Shown one piece after another: positions 22,584 through 30,694 of a stretch of 30,694 bases of DNA (position 1 is the stretch's first letter; each line of letters opens with the position of its first letter). A program made the translations under genes and the position numbers. The DNA is from Elusimicrobia bacterium UBA4817 (GTDB lineage: Bacteria; Elusimicrobiota; UBA8919): positions 1 through 30,694 of the forward strand of contig DHFT01000002.1 of the NCBI GenBank assembly GCA_002402375.1, read 5' to 3'. A model generated the notes under the pieces. It did no database searches. It had not been told where the DNA came from and worked only from the letters and a program-made list of their open reading frames with translations.

Positions 22584-24878
22584 TTAAACCGGCAATATAA
22601 CGGTAAAAGTTGAACCCTTGTTGACCTCGCTTACTACTTTAATGTCTCCGTTATGCGATTTAATAACACTTAACGATATGGAAAGACCTAATCCGGTTCC
22701 TTTGCCGGTCGGTTTTGTGGTAAAAAACGGGTCAAATATTTTTTTGATGTCTTCTTCCGGCATACCCGCACCTGTATCGGTAAAAGAAATTTCAACGGAA
22801 GACATTTTTACGGATTTTGTCGTTATCGTTAATTTTCCGCCGGCAGCCATCGCATCCGCTGCGTTTCTGAGCAGATTCGCAAACACCAGTTCTAATTGAG
22901 GAGGGCTGCCTGAAACAAGAGGTAAATCGTCGGAAAATTGCTTTATTATTTCTATTTTTCCGGTTTGCACAATATGTTCAACTAACGATATGGCATTTTC
23001 TATCGCTTTATTGATGTTGACCGGTTCAAATTTAAATTCTCCGCTGCCGGAATATATTAAAAGTTCGCCGATGATTTTTTTACATTGAAGCGCCGACGCT
23101 TCAATATGTTTCAGGTTCTGATATTGCGTGTCTGTTTTATCCATCTGTTTTAACAACAACTGGGCGAATCCGAGAATACCTGTAAGGGGATTGTTCAACT
23201 CGTGCGCAACTCCGCCCGCTAAAAATCCCAAACTTGACATTTTTTCCGACTGAATAAGTTCTTCCTGTGTGGCTTTCAAATTTTCAAGCGTAACATCTAA
23301 TTCCCTGTTCTGTTCTTCAATTATTTTTTTGCTTTCTTCAAGCGTTCTAACCCTTACTTTTTCCGCTATAAGTTCCTTCTCGCTTTGATGTAATTTTAAT
23401 ACTCCCCTCATATCACGCATAACGCAGACAATACCGGTGATGCTGCCGGAAATGTCTTTCATATATGAGCCCGAAAAACTTACCGGTATGTTTTCTCCGT
23501 TTTTGGTGCGCAATGTCATAATATAATTCTCAACCGGTCCTTCTTTCAATAATTTTTCCGCACTGATTCCCTTGAATAACAGTTCGTCATTTTCCGCAAA
23601 AATTATTTCGGTTGACTTTCCGAGAAGTTCTTCTTTACTATATCCCAATAGATTTATTGTCGCCTGATTTACGGTTTTAATCTTTCCTGTCGGAGCGGTT
23701 ACAATCAGCAAGTCGGCCATTGACTTTGTGATATTCTCGGCGTAATCCCTGGCGGCGATAATTTCATCGCTTGATTTTTTTAAATCCCCCGACATTTTAT
23801 TTATACCGCCGGCAAGTATTCCTATTTCTCCCCCGTCGGCATCAACTTTTACCGTAAAATCACCTTTAGATATTAATGCCACTGCAGATGCCATATCTAT
23901 AATCGGACCGGAAATCTTTTTTGCAACGAGAAATGCGACAAACGAAGTAATAATAAATGCGCCCAGAAAAATTATAACCGTCCATAATAATAACGGTCTC
24001 AATACGGATGAATATATGTCCGGCGGAATGCTGAATACCAACTTAAGAAATGTCGCATTATCCGTCCCGAGTTTGATGTCGGCGGAATGAATGTGAAAAT
24101 CGGTCGCGCGATTTTTCAGATGAAGATACGGGAGCGGATTAATTGAATTTTCTTCGGGAGGGGGGCTCAGTAAAACATCATTTGTCGAAGAAATAAGCCA
24201 CACAACCGACCTGTCAAGTATTCTTAACTGTGACAGACGGTTGATAAACTCGGTAAGGTCATAATGTATAATTACCGCACCGCCGAAGCCGCCTGTTTCC
24301 GGATCTTCCTTGGATATGCCTGCTAAAAATGTCGTCCGTCCCTCCAAATCCTTAAACGGTCCTTCAAAAAATATGGTGCCCGGCGGCATAACTCTTAATC
24401 TTTTAAATAATCCGGCGGCATTTTTGTAAAAAATATCCCCTGATGGCATATTTCTCATTGATTGGTAAGTTCTGAACCGCTTTCCGCCGCTTGTTATTAT
24501 TTGTTCAACGCCGGACGAATTAATAAATCTTATTGAAAGAATATTTTTATTGATTTTAGACAAACTAATGAATCGTTTTTCAACATCAACACGACGGATG
24601 GGAATTTCAATTTCCTCCGCAGTAATAAAACTGTTAAGGGCGTAAGATTCCTGAAAAAAGTTTAAGTTTGTATTGATTACCGACTCATAGTGACCCTCAA
24701 AATATAACGAAGTAAGTTTCAGTTCTTCATTAGTGAATTCATGCTCGGCTCTTATAATAACCCTCCGGTTATAACTGTAAAATACTAATCCGAAAATTAC
24801 CGTAATTAACAGTAAAATTCCGAGAAACGGCAAAAGAATTCTACATAAAAGAGATATACATATTTTTTTCATAATCAT
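22584..24878 (-). CDS. Membrane-bound hybrid-free sensor histidine kinase (sensor domain, HAMP, PAS, HisKA, HATPase)
   Basis: A 764-residue sensor kinase. A first membrane helix (about residues 10-33) and a second near residue 300 enclose an extracytoplasmic sensor of about 260 residues. HAMP follows (KKISGPIIDMASAV...), then a PAS domain (MADLLIVTAPTGKIKTVNQA, GYSKEELLGKS), a coiled coil, and HisKA with VAHELNNPLTG, phosphoacceptor H559. The HATPase has NLLRNAADAM (N box), DTGAGMP (G1) and GTGLGLS (G2). It overlaps the preceding substrate-binding protein gene by 4 nt, which suggests that protein presents the ligand to this sensor. Confidence 0.93.
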   Translation of the reverse strand: MIMKKICISLLCRILLPFLGILLLITVIFGLVFYSYNRRVIIRAEHEFTNEELKLTSLYFEGHYESVINTNLNFFQESYALNSFITAEEIEIPIRRVDVEKRFISLSKINKNILSIRFINSSGVEQIITSGGKRFRTYQSMRNMPSGDIFYKNAAGLFKRLRVMPPGTIFFEGPFKDLEGRTTFLAGISKEDPETGGFGGAVIIHYDLTEFINRLSQLRILDRSVVWLISSTNDVLLSPPPEENSINPLPYLHLKNRATDFHIHSADIKLGTDNATFLKLVFSIPPDIYSSVLRPLLLWTVIIFLGAFIITSFVAFLVAKKISGPIIDMASAVALISKGDFTVKVDADGGEIGILAGGINKMSGDLKKSSDEIIAARDYAENITKSMADLLIVTAPTGKIKTVNQATINLLGYSKEELLGKSTEIIFAENDELLFKGISAEKLLKEGPVENYIMTLRTKNGENIPVSFSGSYMKDISGSITGIVCVMRDMRGVLKLHQSEKELIAEKVRVRTLEESKKIIEEQNRELDVTLENLKATQEELIQSEKMSSLGFLAGGVAHELNNPLTGILGFAQLLLKQMDKTDTQYQNLKHIEASALQCKKIIGELLIYSGSGEFKFEPVNINKAIENAISLVEHIVQTGKIEIIKQFSDDLPLVSGSPPQLELVFANLLRNAADAMAAGGKLTITTKSVKMSSVEISFTDTGAGMPEEDIKKIFDPFFTTKPTGKGTGLGLSISLSVIKSHNGDIKVVSEVNKGSTFTVILPV

Positions 24879-25987
24879 TTACTTTCCGGATGCTTTTCCA
24901 ATGCGAGACATTTGTCTATGTATTCCTCTATGCCCATTTTGTCCGTAAGTTTAATTCCCAGCATTTGCGCTCTTTGGCGATTTACCACCAACGGTCCTCT
25001 TTCAGGCGCCTTGAAAGGAAGTGTGGCCGGATTTTTACCTTTTTCCAGCACTTCATACATTGATTTAGCGGCATAATAGCCCTGCTTAAAACCGGAATCG
25101 TCGGTGGAGCATAGCATTCCTTCTTCAACAAAAGGTTTTTGATGCGTGCATTCCGGCTTTTTTATATTACGAAGATACCAGTTTCCTATTTCCAGCATAT
25201 CCACCGGATTACCTGCGGCATCCTTAATAGTGCTGTGATTAACAATAAAAAATGCATCTACTTTTTTTTGAAGTTCAAGTGCTTTGGATTTCCATTTCCA
25301 GTAAGAATTTGTTGCCACCGTTTCCACTAATTTAACCGGAAGTTTATTTTCATCCGCGAGTTGCTGAATTTTTTTCAAATGGGAACGCCCTGTTTCAGAG
25401 TCATCGGAAAGCACGGCGAAGGTCTTTATGCCCGGAACGATTTTTTTAAGTAATTCCAGCGACTCCGCATAATATCCCGCTTGATAAGTTCCCGTTACAT
25501 TGTGTCCGGGTTTTTCAATAGAATCCGCCAACCCGTATTTTACCGGCGTATTATTTACTCCCCATATAAAAATCGGGATTTTAGTGTCAACAAATTGATT
25601 CCCGATATAATTTACGGCATTATCATCCCCAAGAAGGAGCGCATCCGGATTAAATGTCTTTATTTCTTTCACAATACGGGCATCGGACTTTACCATCTCA
25701 TCTTTATGGCTTTTCCGCTTGGTATTCATCCACGATTTTTTCACGATAACCCTTGAGGTTTCCACATAATCCTTTTTAGTGAAATCTTTTATCTGATTTT
25801 TATTGTCAAAATAGCCGAACTCCAAAAGCGCGCTGCAAACGCCGTCATTTGTCTCCTGAGACCAGAGATATTCCCTGTGATAACTGTCAACGATAAATAT
25901 CCTGGTTTTTTTTACTTTCTCTCCGGAAACTGTTGAAATAATACAAAAACCAATTGCTAAAAATAACAAAAATCTGATAGTTTTCAT
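24875..25987 (-). CDS. ABC-type substrate-binding protein (ABC_sub_bind-like), probably a sensor ligand-binding partner
   Basis: A 370-residue exported protein with a signal peptide (about residues 1-22, ending VSGEK). The fold follows the PF04392-type periplasmic binding family: IFIVDSYHREYLWSQETNDG, PDALLLGDDNAVNYIG, IPIFIWGVNNTPV and TGTYQAGYYAESLELLKKIVPG. No permease or ATPase genes are adjacent. Instead its gene overlaps a sensor kinase, so it may act as a ligand-binding subunit of a three-part signalling system rather than in transport. It starts 9 nt after the cyclic-nucleotide-binding-fold gene. Confidence 0.82.
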   Translation of the reverse strand: MKTIRFLLFLAIGFCIISTVSGEKVKKTRIFIVDSYHREYLWSQETNDGVCSALLEFGYFDNKNQIKDFTKKDYVETSRVIVKKSWMNTKRKSHKDEMVKSDARIVKEIKTFNPDALLLGDDNAVNYIGNQFVDTKIPIFIWGVNNTPVKYGLADSIEKPGHNVTGTYQAGYYAESLELLKKIVPGIKTFAVLSDDSETGRSHLKKIQQLADENKLPVKLVETVATNSYWKWKSKALELQKKVDAFFIVNHSTIKDAAGNPVDMLEIGNWYLRNIKKPECTHQKPFVEEGMLCSTDDSGFKQGYYAAKSMYEVLEKGKNPATLPFKAPERGPLVVNRQRAQMLGIKLTDKMGIEEYIDKCLALEKHPESK

Positions 25988-25996
25988 GACTGTCTC

Positions 25997-26428
25997 CTAC
26001 TTATTTCTCTCTTCTATTTTTTTGTGAATTATATCAAGAGCGGCGGGATTGGTCGCAAACAGTTCGTCAAGATTTTCTTTGTCAATTACCAGTATGTCGG
26101 AGTCAACCTCCGCCGTAACCGTTGCGGACGCAGGCACGGGTTGAACCAGCGAAATCTCGCCGAAATAATGATTTTCAGCAAGTTCCGCAACCTTTTCCTT
26201 TTTGGATTCTTTGGAAATATAAATCCCGACCAGTCCTTTTTCAACGATAAACAGACGGTTTGAAAATTCACCCTGAAATAAAATTGTTTTTCCCGCTTTG
26301 AAGTTAATTTTTCTGGTTTTATAAATAAGCGCCGTCAATTCCTGCGAGGATAGTTGGGATAAAAAATCAATCTTCTTAAAAAACTCTTTTGCCCATTTTA
26401 CATCTAAAATATCAAGTTCAGATTCCAT
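25997..26428 (-). CDS. Stand-alone cyclic-nucleotide-binding-fold protein
   Basis: A 143-residue protein consisting of one cNMP-binding fold: FFKKIDFLSQLSSQELTALI, then FKAGKTILFQGEFSNRLFIVEKGLVGIY, and NHYFGEISLVQPVPASATVTAE as the phosphate-binding cassette. The FGE glutamate is present, but the arginine normally found before SAT in nucleotide-binding members is alanine here, so canonical cAMP binding is doubtful. No DNA-binding domain follows. It sits 3 nt after porB and just before the signalling genes, so it may be a redox or ligand-responsive partner of the kinase system. Confidence 0.85.
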   Translation of the reverse strand: MESELDILDVKWAKEFFKKIDFLSQLSSQELTALIYKTRKINFKAGKTILFQGEFSNRLFIVEKGLVGIYISKESKKEKVAELAENHYFGEISLVQPVPASATVTAEVDSDILVIDKENLDELFATNPAALDIIHKKIEERNK

Positions 26429-26431
26429 TTT

Positions 26432-27352
26432 TTACGCTTTACAGAGAGAAAGAATTTTTTCCCAGTTTTTATCAACATCTTCCTGTATCTGTTTTATGAT
26501 GCCCTCGTTTCCCGGGGAAAAAAGATGCTTGAACCTGCCCTGTGATTTCAGCCAATCCGTAACCGGCTTTTTTTCTTTCGGCTTGTAATTGAGTTTGTAT
26601 TCGCCGTTTGTGACTTCGTAAATCGGCCAGATGCAGGTATCCGCGGCGAGTCGTCCAAGCCGGACCGTTTCTTCCGGCGGATAAATCCATCCGAGACGGC
26701 AGGGCTGCATAATATTCATAAATGTCGGGCCGGCGGTGGAAAGCGCTTTTTGGACTTTTGTGATTAAATCATTCTGAAAACTTAAAGTTGTCTGTGCAAT
26801 ATACGGAATGTTGTGGGCAACCATAATCGCAGTCAAATCCTTCCTTACCTGAACTTTTCCGGTTGATTTTTTGCCCGACGGAGCGGTCGTCGTATTCGCC
26901 CCTTTCGGCGTTGCGGATGACCGTTGGATTCCGGTATTCATATACGCCTCATTGTTGTAGCAGATGTAAAGAATTCTGTGACCTCTTTCCATCGCTCCGG
27001 ACAACGCCTGAAGCCCGATGTCGTAAGTTCCGCCGTCGCCGCCGAATGCGATAAAATTTATATCCTCTCTAACTTTTCCTTTTTTTTTAAGTGAATTATA
27101 GGCGGTCTCTATTCCGGAAATAGTCGCAGCGGCATTTTCAAACGCAGAGTGAAACCACGGCACTTTCCACGCGGTGAACGGGAAAATTGTCGTTGCAACT
27201 TCAAGACAGCCGGTGGCATTTGCGACGACAACCGGCTTGTCGCATGCAAGCAAAACCTGACGGGCGATAATCCCCGCCCCGCAACCGGAACACAACCGAT
27301 GCCCGCCGGTGAACAGTTCCTCTTTTTTTGACAGTTCCTTTAAGTTAGCCAT
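26432..27352 (-). CDS. porB: 2-oxoacid (pyruvate):ferredoxin oxidoreductase, beta subunit
   Basis: A 306-residue subunit of a pyruvate-type POR. It carries the iron-sulphur cysteines in LCSGCGAG (C21, C24) and ATGCLE (C49), and the thiamine pyrophosphate motif FGGDGGTYDIGLQ with NNEAYMNTG. TPGANTTT-like flexible segment and QPCRLGW near residue 218 match PorB of four-subunit enzymes. It catalyses oxidative decarboxylation of pyruvate to acetyl-CoA with ferredoxin reduction. AGGAA precedes the ATG. Its partner porA lies 2.1 kb upstream, separated by a restriction-modification module, whereas the two are normally adjacent. Confidence 0.92.
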   Translation of the reverse strand: MANLKELSKKEELFTGGHRLCSGCGAGIIARQVLLACDKPVVVANATGCLEVATTIFPFTAWKVPWFHSAFENAAATISGIETAYNSLKKKGKVREDINFIAFGGDGGTYDIGLQALSGAMERGHRILYICYNNEAYMNTGIQRSSATPKGANTTTAPSGKKSTGKVQVRKDLTAIMVAHNIPYIAQTTLSFQNDLITKVQKALSTAGPTFMNIMQPCRLGWIYPPEETVRLGRLAADTCIWPIYEVTNGEYKLNYKPKEKKPVTDWLKSQGRFKHLFSPGNEGIIKQIQEDVDKNWEKILSLCKA

Positions 27353-27433
27353 AGATTTTTATTCCTTTTTTAGAAATTTTTTATCCGTCATTTTCTTTCA
27401 AAATTTCATTTAATCTGAATGTTATAGGCAGTT

Positions 27434-28675
27434 TTACTTTTTCAACACAACGATATACTCGCAATTCATAGTGGTATTCTTTGCGCCAGTAACATTTGTC
27501 GGACTGTTTTCTTTCGGCATCCGCTTGCTAGGAATGTTGCGAATGATTGTTTCTATGTGTCTAAAATTGTGTTGCTCAAAAAACTTTGCAGTAGCAATAT
27601 CTGTCGGAAGTTCTTCGTCTTTCACTCGTCTGTTCCCGACAACATATGCGATGCTGCCTCCCGGTTTAATTGTCTTGGCGACATTTGAAATTGAAATTTT
27701 GTAGTCGTGATAAAAACTAATCACATCCAATGCTCGCTTCTCGTCTTTGTTTCCTACTTTCTCAATTTGTTTGTCCAGTTCTTTCACGCCAAACTTTTCA
27801 TAACTCTTTGCCCGTCTGCCTCCCATTAAATTATTGTCAACCTGACTTGCATCTTCAAGTCCTAACCACTGATTTGAAAGTCGTGAGAATTGTCCGTAAG
27901 CGACAGTGGTTCTGCTATCTCCGTAGGGTGGTGAAGTAACAATCAAATCAATGCTTTCTCCCTTGATAATTTTTTTTGGGATTTCGTTAATGGTGTCAAA
28001 GTCCCAAATCTGATTTTTTTTGTGTGTCTTAACTTGCTCAATGAAATTTTTCAAGCCGTTTCTATTTCTGAAAATTTTTCTTTCAAATATTGCGAAAACA
28101 TCCGGAGAAAATTTTCTTAGTTGTTCATCTTTCATTCGCACTAATTTGAACTCGCTATTTTTTGCCAGTGAACTTTCTCTAATGGTTTCGCTAAACGCAA
28201 CTTTGAAAAAGGCAATCACATTTTCATCTTCAATTTTGTCAATGTAGTTTTTAATCCTTGCCAAATGTTGTTTCACTTGCGGAGTAAACCAAAAATCAAT
28301 GTTTGGAAAATCTGGTTCTTCAACTTCGCCATTTTTTAATCCGAACTTGAATTGAAAAATAAAATCATTAAAGTCCTTTAAGTAGAAATCTAAAACTTGT
28401 AATGGAATTACAGTTGACTTTGCTTTTGTGATTAATCGTGCTAAAGGATTTATGTCTGTTGCAATTCCACTTATGCCTCGCAAGTTTGCTTCAACAACCG
28501 AAGTTCCTGTTCCGCAATAAGGGTCAAACAAAACATCATTCTTCTTTCCTAAACGGTCAATCAATCTTCCTGCAATTTGGGGTATCATCATTGCCGGATA
28601 ATTATGGAAGCAATGAGTGAAAACTTTTGTGTCTGCCAACCTGAAATCCCATGAATTGTCTGTATATTTTTTCAT
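27434..28675 (-). CDS. Type II DNA methyltransferase, probable N4-cytosine specific
   Basis: A 413-residue DNA methyltransferase. Motif X-like HNYPAMMIPQIAGRLI precedes motif I FDPYCGTGTS (about 50-59) and motif II ATDINPLAR. The catalytic motif IV is VTSPPYGDSR at about 246-255. The S-P-P-Y version is typical of N4-cytosine methyltransferases. The nuclease gene overlaps it by 4 nt, so the pair is a complete type II system. MvaI/BcnI-type nucleases recognise CCNGG-type sites and pair with m4C enzymes, which agrees with this assignment; the actual site is not predictable here. It sits between porA and porB and reads in the same direction. Confidence 0.88.
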   Translation of the reverse strand: MKKYTDNSWDFRLADTKVFTHCFHNYPAMMIPQIAGRLIDRLGKKNDVLFDPYCGTGTSVVEANLRGISGIATDINPLARLITKAKSTVIPLQVLDFYLKDFNDFIFQFKFGLKNGEVEEPDFPNIDFWFTPQVKQHLARIKNYIDKIEDENVIAFFKVAFSETIRESSLAKNSEFKLVRMKDEQLRKFSPDVFAIFERKIFRNRNGLKNFIEQVKTHKKNQIWDFDTINEIPKKIIKGESIDLIVTSPPYGDSRTTVAYGQFSRLSNQWLGLEDASQVDNNLMGGRRAKSYEKFGVKELDKQIEKVGNKDEKRALDVISFYHDYKISISNVAKTIKPGGSIAYVVGNRRVKDEELPTDIATAKFFEQHNFRHIETIIRNIPSKRMPKENSPTNVTGAKNTTMNCEYIVVLKK

Positions 28676-29361
28676 AGCAATTTTATTTTTTCAGTAAAGC
28701 ATTGAATAAGATTTTTTTCTTCAACACGAAATGCCGTTCCTCTATTTCTAACTCCACCCGATGACTTTAAGTGCATCCGCAAATCTACAACTACGAAACC
28801 TTGTTCTATCAATTTTAGCAGGCCCGTTTTGCTTGGAGTTTTCAACAAGTATGCTTCGTTGTAATGAAATTCCTCTCTGTCATTTTCATCTCTACGGGTG
28901 TCAGCAAGAACTAAAATGAGTGAGGGTAGTTTTGCCGAAAAGTACTGCAATAGAGATATTGCATCCCATTCAGCAATCAAAGTTTTGTCGGTGTGATACA
29001 TTTGAAGTGCTTGCTTCGTTACTTTCAAATAAAGCCCTTGAGCGTTTGGTGTAACACGAACAAAACATTTCAATGCCTTTCGTTTCTGCTTGTCTTTGTA
29101 ACCATAAGTTTTGATAACATCTGATTGATGAATTTTCCAAACCCCGCTGTTGAAAGTAAACATCGTTACAAAAGTGGAAACATTTTTCCGTTTTGATTTC
29201 AATTCAATCTTTCCAAGGTCGGGGAGTTTGATGTTGTTTTCCTTAATGTCCAAAAGCGTTTCAAGTGTGTAACCTATTCCAGTATTGTTTTTGCGTTTAG
29301 AACGAATGAAACCTTGTTTCTCTATCGCTTTAAGTTTGTTTTTGAATTCTTTTAATGTCAT
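28672..29361 (-). CDS. Type II restriction endonuclease, MvaI/BcnI family
   Basis: A 229-residue nuclease with the MvaI/BcnI arrangement. GIGYTLETLLDI near residues 28-38 is followed by LPDLGKIELKSKR, where D48 and E53-x-K55 form a PD-(D/E)xK catalytic site. Enzymes of this family act as monomers on CCWGG or CCSGG. The C-terminal half (EEFHYNEAYLLKT, RNRGTAFRV) resembles the substrate-recognition region. It is the first gene of the two-gene module and overlaps the methyltransferase start by 4 nt. I did not find a convincing dedicated promoter in the 97 nt before it, so expression may come from the por promoter. Confidence 0.85.
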   Translation of the reverse strand: MTLKEFKNKLKAIEKQGFIRSKRKNNTGIGYTLETLLDIKENNIKLPDLGKIELKSKRKNVSTFVTMFTFNSGVWKIHQSDVIKTYGYKDKQKRKALKCFVRVTPNAQGLYLKVTKQALQMYHTDKTLIAEWDAISLLQYFSAKLPSLILVLADTRRDENDREEFHYNEAYLLKTPSKTGLLKLIEQGFVVVDLRMHLKSSGGVRNRGTAFRVEEKNLIQCFTEKIKLL

Positions 29362-29458
29362 AAAATATTTTATCGGTAAAGATAAAATTTCAAATGCAAC
29401 ATTTATTGCAATTATCCATACAAATAATCTCGGTTGTCAGTTTAGAACGCTTTTAATA

Positions 29459-30628
29459 CTATTCCCTTACTCCGATATAATTTATCGGGTTTTCTATTTT
29501 TTTGCTCGCGGCATTTTTGAGCAAATCCTCAAAAACCTTTTTTAGTGCGTCGGTATTTATGTCGCGGCCGCCTAAACCGTAAATGTAATTAGTAACGGGT
29601 AACGAGTAACGGGTAATGAAAAGTGCGGAGGTGATTTCGGTGAATAGCGGGCCGCCGTAAGCGGAAAAAGTATCGGAGCGGTCAAGCACGGCGACCGCCT
29701 TGAGATGAGAAAGTTCATCGGAAATTTCTTTATACGGGAACGGTCTGAAAACTCTCGGTTTCAATAAACCCGCTTTAATTCCTTTTGCTCGCAATTCATC
29801 AACAACAACTTTTGCGGTGCCGGCGGTTGAACCCATGCAGACAATCGCAATTTCAGCATCATCTAATTTATACTTCTCAAAAAATCCGTATTCGCGACCG
29901 AAACTTTTATTGAAATCCGCGGCAACATCCAAAATAATTTTTCCGGAATTTTTCATCGCTTCCGCTTCCTGCATTTTGTGTTCAAAATAATAATCCTGCA
30001 GGTCAATCGCACCGAGTGTGTAAGGGTTTTTTACATCAAGCAAAAATCTTTCCGGATTGTATTCGCCGACGAATTTTTTCACATCGGAGTCGGTGAGCAT
30101 ATCAATAACTTCCATACAATGGCTGATGATAAATCCGTCGGTAGTAACCATAACCGGAAGTTTCGCTTTTTCGGCAATCCTGACCGCCTGGAGCATATTA
30201 TCATACGCCTCCTGAGAGTTTTCGGAAAAGAGTTGTATCCATCCGGAATCCCTCGCACCCATCGTGTCGGAATGGTCGCCGTGAATATTTATCGGTGATG
30301 AAAGCGCGCGGTTGACTTCGGCTATTATAATAGGAAGCCGCAAACCGGCCGCAATGTAAAGCATTTCGTACATCAGCGCAAGGCCCTGCGAAGATGTGGA
30401 TGTCATCACCCGGGCACCGGCTGCGGAGGCACCGATACAAGCAGACATCGCAGAGTGTTCCGATTCAACCGCCACATATTCAGTATCAACAAGCCCATCG
30501 GCGACAAATTGAGAAAAAATCATAACGATTTCCGTCGCAGGCGTTATCGGATATGCCGCCACGACATCCGGATTTATCTGACGCATCGCCTCCGCCATCG
30601 CTTCATTACCGGTTTTTGCTATTTTCAT
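29459..30628 (-). CDS. porA: 2-oxoacid (pyruvate):ferredoxin oxidoreductase, alpha subunit
   Basis: A 389-residue POR alpha subunit. It contains AAYPITPATEIV near the N terminus, TSTSSQGLALMYEMLYIAAG, IIIAEVNRALSSPINIHGDHSD and, later, CMGSTAGTAKVVVDELRAKG with KPRVFRPFP, all standard PorA blocks. An AGAGGT ribosome site precedes the ATG. Near the C terminus ITRYSLPVTNYIY replaces the expected short loop and is encoded by a 7-nt array (29585-29619). The gamma and delta subunits would be upstream, outside the window. Downstream the operon is interrupted by the restriction-modification module before porB. Confidence 0.93.
   Translation of the reverse strand: MKIAKTGNEAMAEAMRQINPDVVAAYPITPATEIVMIFSQFVADGLVDTEYVAVESEHSAMSACIGASAAGARVMTSTSSQGLALMYEMLYIAAGLRLPIIIAEVNRALSSPINIHGDHSDTMGARDSGWIQLFSENSQEAYDNMLQAVRIAEKAKLPVMVTTDGFIISHCMEVIDMLTDSDVKKFVGEYNPERFLLDVKNPYTLGAIDLQDYYFEHKMQEAEAMKNSGKIILDVAADFNKSFGREYGFFEKYKLDDAEIAIVCMGSTAGTAKVVVDELRAKGIKAGLLKPRVFRPFPYKEISDELSHLKAVAVLDRSDTFSAYGGPLFTEITSALFITRYSLPVTNYIYGLGGRDINTDALKKVFEDLLKNAASKKIENPINYIGVRE
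29585..29619. repeat. Heptanucleotide array in porA (in frame)
   Basis: Five units on the plus strand at exact 7-nt spacing: GTAATTA, GTAACGG, GTAACGA, GTAACGG, GTAATGA. The unit differs from the GAAGTCG type seen in the other four genes, so at least two unit sequences occur. It is read in frame near the PorA C terminus. Confidence 0.9.
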
Positions 30629-30658
30629 TTTTTATACCTCTTTTAATCCATTAGCATA

Positions 30659-30694
30659 GAACGAGGGAGGTTGTTGAGCGGAACTTCGCGGAGT
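30659..30694. repeat. GC-rich dispersed repeat, second copy (cut by window edge)
   Basis: This segment upstream of porA matches the start of the repeat at 19358-19476, sharing TTGTTGAGC, GAACTTC and CGGAGT with few substitutions and a one-base length difference. It is truncated by the end of the window. Confidence 0.65.

Noticed and set aside
29362..29458. A dedicated promoter for the restriction-modification module
   Set aside because: The best pair (TTGAAA and TAAAAT) has only 15 nt spacing and is not convincing in such AT-rich DNA.
27353..29458. Direct repeats flanking the restriction-modification module
   Set aside because: The two spacers share only AAAATTTCA, which is expected by chance at this base composition.

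Overview
This window looks like a piece of the chromosome of an uncultured, AT-rich, anaerobic bacterium with an outer membrane. Lipid A and LPS core genes (lpxK, heptosyltransferases, O-antigen ligase, a GmhB-type phosphatase) point to a diderm envelope, and a pyruvate-type 2-oxoacid:ferredoxin oxidoreductase points to anaerobic metabolism. The mix recalls candidate phyla such as Omnitrophota, Elusimicrobiota and relatives, but that placement is inference. All complete genes lie on the minus strand, so transcription runs from high to low coordinates. The only plus-strand gene is a fragment cut by the left edge. No gene-free stretch exceeds about 150 bases, and I saw no tRNA, rRNA or CRISPR array.

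Right to left (direction of transcription): (1) 30628-26432 carries porA and porB, split by a two-gene type II restriction-modification module (MvaI/BcnI-like nuclease plus probable m4C methyltransferase). A cyclic-nucleotide-binding-fold protein, an ABC-type substrate-binding lipoprotein-like or periplasmic protein, a membrane histidine kinase and a CheY-like receiver follow (26428-22193), ending in a probable terminator. (2) 22077-18444 is the protein-export cluster yajC, an HD phosphohydrolase, secD and secF, with a recognisable promoter before yajC. (3) 18357-12887 is a compatible-solute cassette: otsA, a ClC chloride channel/antiporter, otsB, a DUF5752 protein and a TreT-like GT4 enzyme, packed end to end. 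(4) 12842-194 is a long cell-envelope operon behind a near-consensus promoter (TTGAAA, 17 nt, TATAAT). It encodes a MetH-activation-domain-like protein, a DUF374 acyltransferase, WaaF, two GT4 enzymes, a GT2, a DUF4254 protein in two pieces, a GT9, an RfaG-like GT4, a polysaccharide deacetylase, LpxK in two pieces, an O-antigen ligase fused to a GmhB-type phosphatase, a DUF3108 protein and a deoxyhypusine-synthase-like protein. Most genes overlap, so translational coupling is likely.

The most unusual feature is repetitive DNA that lies inside genes. Five arrays of 7-nt repeats sit in coding sequence (lpxK, a GT2, a GT4, otsB, porA). Four are in frame and encode loop insertions; the one in lpxK is out of frame. 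By direct reading, adding one unit or removing two would restore a full-length lipid A 4'-kinase, so this may be a slippage-driven on/off switch. Imperfect inverted repeats built from short periodic motifs lie at 1791-1862, 18370-18442, 20921-20977 and 21670-21767, and one of them encodes the signal peptide of the DUF3108 protein. A GC-rich dispersed repeat occurs at 19358-19476 and again at the right edge.
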